A stretch of 64,000 nucleotides of DNA. Source: Conyzicola lurida. GTDB taxonomy: Bacteria; Actinomycetota; Actinomycetes; Actinomycetales; Microbacteriaceae. The notes beneath the pieces were generated by a model. The model had not been told where the DNA came from. It made no database searches and saw only the letters and a program-made list of their open reading frames with translations. The DNA is taken from the NCBI RefSeq assembly GCF_014204935.1, contig NZ_JACHMJ010000001.1, forward strand, positions 496,001 through 560,000, read 5' to 3'. A program made the translations under genes and the position numbers. Every line of letters starts with the position of its first letter. Position 1 is the first letter of the stretch. Positions 24,661-32,970 of this stretch are shown here, in pieces.

Positions 24661-25870
24661 GACTCCGTCGGCGCCGTTCGCCATCGCGATCGCCGTCGCC
24701 ACCACCGTGTGCGGGGTGCTTCCCGTGTTTCTCGCCGGGAGTCTGTCCGTGCAGGCGACGGCGGACCTGGGGCTCACCGCCGCCATTCTCGGCATCGTCA
24801 TCGCGGTGTTCTGGGCGTCATCGTCCCTCTTCTCGGCCCGCGCCGGCCGGGTGGCCGAGGTGTGGGGCGTGCGGCCGACGCTCGCGCTCGCCGTGTCGCT
24901 CGCGCTCGTGGCGATGGTCGGAGTCGCTCTCTTGTCGCCGTCGTGGCACTGGTTCGCGGGATGGATGGTTCTCGCGGGTGCGGCCAACGGATTCGGCCAC
25001 CCGCCATCGAACGCGCTCATCCTCGCGGCCGTTCCCGCCGGTCGGACCGGTGCGGCGTTCGGCGTGAAGCAGGCCGCGATCCCGATCTCGACCCTGTGCG
25101 CCGGGCTCGCCGTTCCCCTGCTCGCACTGACGTTCGGGTGGCGGGCCACCTTCGTCGTGGGCGCCGCTCTCTGCATTGCCGCGCTGGCCACCATCCTGAT
25201 CGCCGTTCCGAGACTCCCCGTCCGCGCGAAGGCGGCGAAGGGGCAGGCCGGAATCACGGGCCCGCTGCGTCGCTACTTCTCGCTGATGGCCGTCTCCGGT
25301 TTTCTCGGGGTCGCCCAGGCGAACGTCGTGGGCGGTTTCACCGTCGCCACCGCCAGCGAACGCGGGTTCGGGCCGGCCGAGGCAGGGTACATCGTGGGCG
25401 CGGCGAGCGTGGCCGGCATCGTCGTGCGTATCGCCGTCGGCATCGCGGCCGACCGCGGCATCGGAGGCACGATGAGCACGGTCGCGCTCATGCTGTTCCT
25501 CGGTGCACTGGGTCTCGGCGGAATCGCCTTCGGCAGCGGGCCGGTCTTCATCGCCGGATGCGTACTCGCGTTCGGTGCCGGCTGGGGCTGGAACGGGCTC
25601 GTGCACTACACGATCGCCCAGCGCGCCGGCGCGTTCACCGCGTCTGCCACGGGGCTCGTACAGGGCGGTGCCTACGCGGGCGGAGCCGTCGGTCCGCTCC
25701 TCTTCGGCGCGCTGGTGTCGCACTCCGGCCTCGGGGTCGGCTGGGTCGCGGCGGCGACCTGCGCGGTCGCCGCCGCGATCGTGGCGTATGCCGCTTCACG
25801 GCTGGAGGGTGGGCTCAGCGGGACCGGCCCGGCGAGCTCTCTTCCGCCATCGCCCGCGAGATCTGCTTAG
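24653..25870 (+). CDS. MFS transporter of the catabolic operon
   Basis: This 405-residue permease has twelve predicted membrane segments. The first is FAIAIAVATTVCGVLPVFLA. The cytoplasmic loop FSARAGRVAEVWGVRPTLAL resembles the MFS signature. GTG at 24653 lies inside the end of the hydrolase gene, typical of translational coupling. It could import the growth substrate or export an intermediate. Its last 56 bases overlap the convergent IclR gene. Confidence 0.85.
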   Translation: MNRTPSAPFAIAIAVATTVCGVLPVFLAGSLSVQATADLGLTAAILGIVIAVFWASSSLFSARAGRVAEVWGVRPTLALAVSLALVAMVGVALLSPSWHWFAGWMVLAGAANGFGHPPSNALILAAVPAGRTGAAFGVKQAAIPISTLCAGLAVPLLALTFGWRATFVVGAALCIAALATILIAVPRLPVRAKAAKGQAGITGPLRRYFSLMAVSGFLGVAQANVVGGFTVATASERGFGPAEAGYIVGAASVAGIVVRIAVGIAADRGIGGTMSTVALMLFLGALGLGGIAFGSGPVFIAGCVLAFGAGWGWNGLVHYTIAQRAGAFTASATGLVQGGAYAGGAVGPLLFGALVSHSGLGVGWVAAATCAVAAAIVAYAASRLEGGLSGTGPASSLPPSPARSA

Positions 25871-26615
25871 CGGCCTCGATGATCAATTCCGTCGTACGAG
25901 CGCGCTGCGTCTCGTCGACCCGGTAGATCGGTGCGGCCGTGCCGACGGTCGCGATGACGTCGCCTCCCACCGTGATGGCAGCGGCGACACCCCAGATTCC
26001 CTCGTCGACCTCTTCGAAGCTCTCGGTGAAGCCCCGGTCGCTGATCTCCTGAAGGGCCTCGTTGCTCAGCCGCGGCATCCGGTCTCTGTCGATCACATCG
26101 GAGAACCGGGAGAAGTAGGATTCGCGGTCGTTCTCGTTCATCGAGGCGAGCAGCAGCCGCGACATCGAGCCGGAGTGCAGCGACATCGCCTGTCCACGCT
26201 CGAACTGCAGGCGCACCGGCTGGCGGGACTCGACCCGCTCGACGCAATAGCTGTACCACCCGCTGCGGCGGCTGACCAGGACCGTCTCGTCGATCTCGTC
26301 GCGCACCGCGGTCATAAACGGCAGAGCCACCTCGGCGAGGGGTGCGCGGGCGACGCTCGCCGCCTCGGCGAGGCTCTGGGCGAGGTCGGTGACGCGGTAG
26401 CTCTTGCCGCCGGCGGAATCGAGCAGCCCGACCTCGCGCAGCAGACCGACGTAGCGGTAGACCATCGACTGCGGCATATCGAGGTTCGCACTGAGATCCG
26501 CCACGGTCCAGGTCGGGGTGCTGACGGTGAAACTCAGCAACAACTGCAGGAGTTTGCGGCTGCTCTCGGCGCCCGGCACCTTTTTCGGCAGGGTGGGTTC
26601 GTCCGCGGCCGTCAT
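25815..26615 (-). CDS. IclR-family transcriptional regulator
   Basis: This 266-residue protein has an N-terminal winged helix (about residues 20-80; LSANLDMPQSMVYRYVGLLR) and a C-terminal IclR effector domain (about 85-255; RGQAMSLHSGSMSRLLLAS, EEVDEGIWGVAAAI). IclR proteins regulate aromatic and carboxylate catabolism and usually their own gene (family knowledge). The gene converges on the catabolic operon with a 56-base overlap. The motif TGATTTATATATTATGCAA lies just upstream, and a close match lies in the operon leader, which makes this the likely pathway regulator. A GGAAAGAG ribosome binding site precedes ATG at 26615. Confidence 0.92.
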   Translation of the reverse strand: MTAADEPTLPKKVPGAESSRKLLQLLLSFTVSTPTWTVADLSANLDMPQSMVYRYVGLLREVGLLDSAGGKSYRVTDLAQSLAEAASVARAPLAEVALPFMTAVRDEIDETVLVSRRSGWYSYCVERVESRQPVRLQFERGQAMSLHSGSMSRLLLASMNENDRESYFSRFSDVIDRDRMPRLSNEALQEISDRGFTESFEEVDEGIWGVAAAITVGGDVIATVGTAAPIYRVDETQRARTTELIIEAAKQISRAMAEESSPGRSR

Positions 26616-26652
26616 GGGCGCGCCTCTTTCCGAGGCAGCGAGAGTGAGAACA

Positions 26653-26671
26653 TGATTTATATATTATGCAA
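26653..26671 (+). promoter_or_regulatory. Candidate IclR operator, copy 2
   Basis: TGATTTATATATTATGCAA lies 38 bases upstream of the IclR start, in the region shared with the divergent ligase gene. It matches 15 of 19 positions of the site at 11491-11509. The stretch is strikingly AT-rich for this genome. Confidence 0.5.
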
Positions 26672-26846
26672 TTAGCTGGGATCGTGCTCGCCAGACGCCG
26701 TGACACGCGCGACCGGGCACTCCGACCATCGCGCCGCTCCGAATAGGCAGAGAACGAAAACAATGATCGAGTTGACCCTGCTTATCGCGGCAGCGTAGCG
26801 TGCAAAGCGGGGGATGCGAATCTGCGTCACTGTCGACAGGAGAACC

Positions 26847-28430
<1,584 letters not shown>

Positions 28431-28491
28431 CGCCGGATGTCACGGAGCGTCACGAATCGACACACGAGTTCGCGTCGGGAATGGCGCGCCT

Positions 28492-28503
28492 TAGTGTCGT
28501 CGG
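28492..28503 (+). promoter_or_regulatory. Leaderless promoter -10 element of the cysteine synthase gene
   Basis: TAGTGT is followed by CGTCGG and the ATG at 28504. No ribosome binding site is present, which fits a leaderless message. Confidence 0.5.
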
Positions 28504-29544
28504 ATGACCATTATCGGAGACGCCAGAGGGGTGCGCCAGGCAGGCAATGCCGGCATCCTTTCCTCCGTGACCGACCTCATCGGAAACACCCCGATCGTCG
28601 AGTTGCACAACCTCGCGGCCGGGTTGGACTGTCGGGTACTGGTGAAGCTGGAGAGCCGTAACCCCGGAGGATCGTCGAAAGACCGGATCGCACTCAACCT
28701 GATCCGCACCGCCGAGGCCGACGGCTCGCTCAAGCCCGGCGCCACGATCGTGGAATCGAGCTCCGGCAACACCGGAATCGGCCTCGCCCTCGTCGGTCGC
28801 CTCACCGGACACCCCGTCATCATCATCCACAGCGCGTTCATCTCGGCCGAGAAGCGTGCGCTGCTGACCGCGTACGGTGCCGAGCTGATCGAGGCCGACT
28901 GGGAGGCGGGCCCAGAGAACCCGCAGAACGCGCGGGCCATCGCCGACCGCATCGCGGCCGAGATCCCGAATGCCTGGCGCTCGTCGCAGTACGTCAACGA
29001 GGCGAACCCGGCCGCGCACTTCGCCACCACCGGCCCCGAGATCTGGGAGCAGACCGACGCCACGGTGACGCACTTCGTCGCCGGCATCGGCACGGGCGGC
29101 ACCGTCACCGGCACCGGCCGGTTCCTCAAGAGCATCAGCGGCGGAGCCGTGCGCGTCGTCGGCGCGAACCCGGTCGGATCGACCTACGGCGGCGAACCGG
29201 CGAGCACGATCATCGTCGACGGCGTCGGAACGCGCTGGCCCGAAGAGAACTGGCCCTCGATCTTCGACAAGACCGTCACGGACGAGATTTTGACGATCCC
29301 CGACGCCGTCGTCTACGACACCGTGCGCCGACTCGCGGTCGAGGAGTCGCTGCTCCTCGGCCCGTCGTCGGGACTCGCGGTCGCCGCGGCACTGCAGGTG
29401 GGGCGTACCGCCCCCGCCGGCTCGGTGATCGTGGTGATCGCCCCCGACGGCGGCGGCAACTACCTGAGCAAGGCATTCAACGACAACTGGCTCGACACCG
29501 TGGGCGTCAACGCCGACGGTTTCGCCGACGGATCGGGCGACTGA
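28504..29544 (+). CDS. PLP-dependent cysteine synthase-like enzyme
   Basis: This 346-residue fold-type II PLP enzyme has the Schiff-base Lys59 in NPGGSSKDR, the substrate loop VESSSGNTGIGLA and the phosphate loop GIGTGGTVTGTG. The set is characteristic of O-acetylserine sulfhydrylase and cystathionine beta-synthase-type proteins. It is leaderless and heads a three-gene unit with a flavin monooxygenase and an ammonia-lyase homologue. This context suggests a dedicated role in sulfur or amino-acid specialised metabolism rather than housekeeping cysteine supply (inference). The stop overlaps the next start (TGATG). Confidence 0.88.
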   Translation: MTIIGDARGVRQAGNAGILSSVTDLIGNTPIVELHNLAAGLDCRVLVKLESRNPGGSSKDRIALNLIRTAEADGSLKPGATIVESSSGNTGIGLALVGRLTGHPVIIIHSAFISAEKRALLTAYGAELIEADWEAGPENPQNARAIADRIAAEIPNAWRSSQYVNEANPAAHFATTGPEIWEQTDATVTHFVAGIGTGGTVTGTGRFLKSISGGAVRVVGANPVGSTYGGEPASTIIVDGVGTRWPEENWPSIFDKTVTDEILTIPDAVVYDTVRRLAVEESLLLGPSSGLAVAAALQVGRTAPAGSVIVVIAPDGGGNYLSKAFNDNWLDTVGVNADGFADGSGD

Positions 29545-30845
29545 TGGCACTGCAGCACTTCGGATGGTTCCTCGGCGCGGGCTTCGGCGTGCAGGGCTGG
29601 GGCGACCCGACCTACGGCGTCGGCTACGACTGGAAGAAGCCGGCCGTCTACCAGGACGCCGCGCGCGTCTTCGAGGCGGCGGGCCTCGACCTCTTCATCA
29701 TCGAAGACGGCGTGACCGTGCCCGACACGTACGGCGGCACCGCCGAGGTCAACCTCCGGGACGCGCGGTTCGTACCCAAGCACGATCCGCTTCCCCTCGT
29801 GCCGTATCTGCTGGCCGCGACATCCAAGCTCGGAATCGTGCCCACGCTCAGCGCCAGCTTCTACGAGCCGTTCACCGCGGCCCGCCTGCTCGCGACCCTG
29901 CAGCACTTCGCCGACGGCCGGCTCGGCTTCAACGTCGTGACGAGCGGCAGCGACATCGCCGCCCAGAACTACGGCCTCGACAAGCAGATCGAGCACGACC
30001 TGCGCTACGACCGCGCACAGGAATGGGTCGATGTGGTGCGCAAGCTCTGGCGGTCGTGGGACGCCGACGCGATTCTCGAGGACACCGAGCGCGGGGTGTT
30101 CGCCGACTTCGAGAAGGTACACACCATCGACCACAAGGGCGAGTTCTTCCAGGTGCGCGGGCCGCTCAACACGGCGCCGCTCGCGAGCGAACCCGTCATG
30201 GTGCAGGCCGGAGCCTCGGGACGCGGGCAGCAATTCGCCGGCAACAATTCCGACGTCATCCTGCAGCTGGCTTCTACCCCCCAGCGCATGGCGGCCTACC
30301 GTTCGTCGATTCGGGATGTCGCGGCCGCGGCCGGCCGCAACCCCGACGACATCACGGTGCTGTTCGTGGTCAACCCGATCGTGACCGCGAACGACGAGGA
30401 GAGCGCCGCCGTGCGGGCGCGCCGCGCCGAACTGACGCAGGCCGCGATCGACGAGGCGCTGCAGGGGGTCTCGTACCTCTCGGGCGTGGACTTCAAGAAA
30501 TTCGACCTCGACGAGCCGCTGCCCGAACTGACGACGAACTCCAACCAGGGCACGCTCGACAACTTCGTGAGATCGGCGCCGTCCGGGTCGACGCTGCGCG
30601 AGATCCTGCAGGCGCGCGCCAACAAAGACGGTCTCGCGGTCATCGGCACGGCCGACCAGATCGCCGACCACCTCGGCTCGCTGGCCGACGAGGTGGGCGG
30701 CGACGGATTCCTCTTCACCGGGCAGGTGCACCCCGCGCACGTGCACCGTACGCTCGACCCGCTGGTTCCCGCGCTGCGCCGCCGCGGACTGCTGCGCGAG
30801 GAGCTCGGCGACGGAGGGCTGCGCGCCAACCTGGCAGACTTCTAG
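29544..30845 (+). CDS. LLM-class flavin-dependent monooxygenase (NtaA/SnaA/DszA family)
   Basis: This 433-residue bacterial luciferase-like TIM-barrel monooxygenase uses FMNH2 from a separate reductase. Diagnostic segments are GFNVVTSGSD near residue 130, the RYDRAQEWVDVVRKLW helix and EPVMVQAGASGRGQQFA. Relatives oxidise nitrilotriacetate, dibenzothiophene sulfone or similar N- and S-compounds (family knowledge). No flavin reductase gene is adjacent, but one is encoded at 43378-43950. It lies between the cysteine synthase-like and ammonia-lyase-like genes, overlapping one and two bases from the other. The substrate is unknown. Confidence 0.9.
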   Translation: MALQHFGWFLGAGFGVQGWGDPTYGVGYDWKKPAVYQDAARVFEAAGLDLFIIEDGVTVPDTYGGTAEVNLRDARFVPKHDPLPLVPYLLAATSKLGIVPTLSASFYEPFTAARLLATLQHFADGRLGFNVVTSGSDIAAQNYGLDKQIEHDLRYDRAQEWVDVVRKLWRSWDADAILEDTERGVFADFEKVHTIDHKGEFFQVRGPLNTAPLASEPVMVQAGASGRGQQFAGNNSDVILQLASTPQRMAAYRSSIRDVAAAAGRNPDDITVLFVVNPIVTANDEESAAVRARRAELTQAAIDEALQGVSYLSGVDFKKFDLDEPLPELTTNSNQGTLDNFVRSAPSGSTLREILQARANKDGLAVIGTADQIADHLGSLADEVGGDGFLFTGQVHPAHVHRTLDPLVPALRRRGLLREELGDGGLRANLADF

Positions 30846-30847
30846 CC

Positions 30848-32308
30848 GTGCCCATACTCTCTCGCCAAGCGATCACCACGGCCGATGTCGTCGCCGTCTC
30901 CCGGGAGGCGGCCCGCGTCGGGTTCGCCTCGATCCTCGAGCGCGACCTGCAGGCGTCGCGGGACGTCGTGGAGGACGTGCTGGCCGCGGGCCTCCCGGTC
31001 TACGGGCTCAACACCGAACTCGGCGCCGGGCGCAACGTCGTCGTGTCGAACGACACGCTCGAGGAGTACCAGCGCCGCACGATCCGCAACAGCGGCGGGG
31101 GCATCGGTGCGCCGCTGTCGTTCGAGCAGACGCGCGCCGTGATCTTCGCGCGGCTGGCCGGGTTCAGCCGCGGGGGCGCGGGCGTCACCGTCGCGCTCGC
31201 GGCGCAGTACCGCGAGCTGCTCAACCGCGACGTGTACCCGCTGGTGCCCCGCACCGGTTCGGTCGGCGCCGCGGACCTGACCCAGCTCGCCGCGATCGCG
31301 GCCGTCGCCACCGGTACCGGGTTCGCGTTCGTCGACGGCGCCGTGGTGCCGGGTGCCGACGCCCTCGCCGCCGTGGGGCTCGAGCCCGTCACGCTGCAGC
31401 CGCACGAGGCGATCGCCGCGCTCAGCGCCAACAGCTACAGCATCGGCGTCGCGTCGCTCGTGCTCGACGACCTGCGCGGCCTGGCCAGAGCTGCCGACCT
31501 CACCGTCGCCCTCTCGCTCGTCGCGCTCGCGGGACACGGGGCCGGCGGCAACCTCTCGCCGTTCGACGAGCGGATACAGGCCGCTCACGCGGTCGGCCCG
31601 CAGGCGGTATCGGCCGGGCGCATCCGGTCGCTGCTCGCGTCGTCGTCGCTCGCCGCCGGGGTCACCTCGACCCAGGACGCGATCTCGTTCCGCTCGGTAC
31701 CGCAGGTGCACGGGTCGTTCGGGGTCGCGATCGCGCGGCTGTCGCAGGCACTGGAGCTGGAACTCAACTCGCGCACCGAGAACCCGCTCGTCGACGTCGC
31801 ATCGCAGTCGCTGGTGTCGGGCGGCAACTTCTTCGCCCTCGAACTCGCCCTCGCGCTCGAGAACCTGCGCGTCGTCGTCGGTCACGTCGCCGCGATGAGC
31901 GAGCGCCGCATCTCGCAGCTGTCGACGCTCGGGGTGGCGCTGCGGCGGTCGGGCTCGGCGGTCGTTCCCGGGCTGCTCTGGTATTCGGCGGCGGCGGAGC
32001 TCAGCGAGATCCGCCACCTCGCCGGTGCGGTCACGCTGTCGGGATCGTCGCTCTCGGAGGGCGTCGAGGACCACTCGTCGAACGCGGTGCTCGCGCTGCA
32101 GGCGCTCGAACGCTCGGTCGAGCTGCTCGGCTCCATTCTCGCGATCGAAGCCGCGTGCGCGGTCGAGCTGATCGAGGTCGGGGAGGCGGACGCGGGGGAG
32201 CTGCTCGCACCGGTCGTCGCGGATGTGGGCGAGTCGCTGCGGTTCGAGTCGCCGCTGGCGGACCGCGTGAGCGCGGTGCTGTCGCGGCTGGTGTCGTTCG
32301 GCCGCTGA
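30848..32308 (+). CDS. Histidine/phenylalanine ammonia-lyase homologue without the MIO triad
   Basis: This 486-residue protein has the aromatic amino acid lyase fold: VYGLNTELGAG (equivalent of YGVNTGFG, Tyr52), TSTQDAISFRSVPQVHG, LELNSRTENPLVD and VSGGNFFALE. The segment that normally reads GSVGASGDLAPLAH is GSVGAADLTQLAA here. It is one residue shorter and has no Ser, so the Ala-Ser-Gly triad that cyclises to MIO is absent (residues 140-143). It therefore cannot use the standard electrophile. It may be a structural partner or catalyse different chemistry. GTG at 30848 is two bases after the monooxygenase stop, so the three genes form one operon. Confidence 0.85.
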   Translation: MPILSRQAITTADVVAVSREAARVGFASILERDLQASRDVVEDVLAAGLPVYGLNTELGAGRNVVVSNDTLEEYQRRTIRNSGGGIGAPLSFEQTRAVIFARLAGFSRGGAGVTVALAAQYRELLNRDVYPLVPRTGSVGAADLTQLAAIAAVATGTGFAFVDGAVVPGADALAAVGLEPVTLQPHEAIAALSANSYSIGVASLVLDDLRGLARAADLTVALSLVALAGHGAGGNLSPFDERIQAAHAVGPQAVSAGRIRSLLASSSLAAGVTSTQDAISFRSVPQVHGSFGVAIARLSQALELELNSRTENPLVDVASQSLVSGGNFFALELALALENLRVVVGHVAAMSERRISQLSTLGVALRRSGSAVVPGLLWYSAAAELSEIRHLAGAVTLSGSSLSEGVEDHSSNAVLALQALERSVELLGSILAIEAACAVELIEVGEADAGELLAPVVADVGESLRFESPLADRVSAVLSRLVSFGR

Positions 32309-32330
32309 GCCTGTCGAAGCACTGTCGCTC
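32307..32330. repeat. Partial family A repeat
   Basis: GAGCCTGTCGAAG directly follows the lyase stop and precedes the convergent GNAT gene by a few bases. Only one arm is present. Confidence 0.5.
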
Positions 32331-32813
32331 CTAGGCCAGCTCCTTGCGGAACGCCAGGTACCCGACCGCCTCGTAGTCGCCGTCGAGGTCGAACTGCGGC
32401 TCGTAGCCCAGGCTCAGGTAGAGCGCGACGGCCTCGGGCTGGCGCGCGCCGGTGGTGAGCGCGACCTCGCGGTAGCCGCGGGATGCCGCTTCCCGTTCGA
32501 GTTCCGCCATCACGATGCGGGCGAGACCCTGCCGGCGGTGCAGCGATGACGTCCACACCCGCTTGATCTCGGCGGTCGCGTCATCCGTTCGCTTGAAAGC
32601 GCCGCCGGCGACGACCTCGCCGTCGCGCACGACCAGGAAGAACGTGCCGCCGGTCTCGGGCGCGAAAAGTTCGGCGGGGTAGCGGGTGAGTTCCACGGAC
32701 GACGGGATGCCGTCGTTGGTGCCGTAACGGTCGTCGTATTCGCGCGCGAGCTCGTCTAAGAGCGGACGGGCGCGAGGGTCGTCGTAGCGGGTGTAGAGGA
32801 ACTGGTGAGGCAC
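32331..32813 (-). CDS. GNAT-family N-acetyltransferase
   Basis: This 160-residue acyl-CoA N-acyltransferase has the acetyl-CoA binding motif HRRQGLARIVMAELE followed by EAVALYLSLGYEP. GTG at 32813 is preferred because the minus strand reads TACCGT, six bases, then GTG (leaderless geometry); a longer reading frame to 32849 has no such signal. It is a stand-alone gene converging on the lyase operon. The substrate is unknown. Confidence 0.82.
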   Translation of the reverse strand: MPHQFLYTRYDDPRARPLLDELAREYDDRYGTNDGIPSSVELTRYPAELFAPETGGTFFLVVRDGEVVAGGAFKRTDDATAEIKRVWTSSLHRRQGLARIVMAELEREAASRGYREVALTTGARQPEAVALYLSLGYEPQFDLDGDYEAVGYLAFRKELA

Positions 32814-32825
32814 GAGACGACGGTA
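32814..32825 (-). promoter_or_regulatory. Leaderless promoter -10 element of the GNAT gene
   Basis: The minus strand reads TACCGT, then CGTCTC, then GTG at 32813. Confidence 0.5.
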
Positions 32826-32875
32826 GTCGCCGCTGCGGTGTCGCGCCAACGCGGGGGTTCACACACCGTCATCCT

Positions 32876-32955
32876 CGCCCGACAGGACGAATCGCGCTTT
32901 TCGCCCGCTCGACAGGTCGGATCGGACGATGCGGCGCCGCGCATCCTGTCGAGCG
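32876..32955. repeat. Palindromic repeat (family C)
   Basis: CGCCCGACAGGA is followed by CGCTCGACAGG (32906-32916), which pairs perfectly with CCTGTCGAGCG (32945-32955). An inner stem GATGCG/CGCATC lies between them. A related array sits at 41713-41797. It lies between the GNAT promoter and the HrpA stop. Confidence 0.65.
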
Positions 32956-32970
32956 GTAGATGCGCGGGGC

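Noticed and set aside
11519-25870. Direct assignment of the operon to the nicotinate (nic) maleamate pathway
   Set aside because: No NicX-type 2,5-dihydroxypyridine dioxygenase or NicAB-type hydroxylase is present, and the isomerase-like protein lacks its cysteines, so only a loose analogy is justified.
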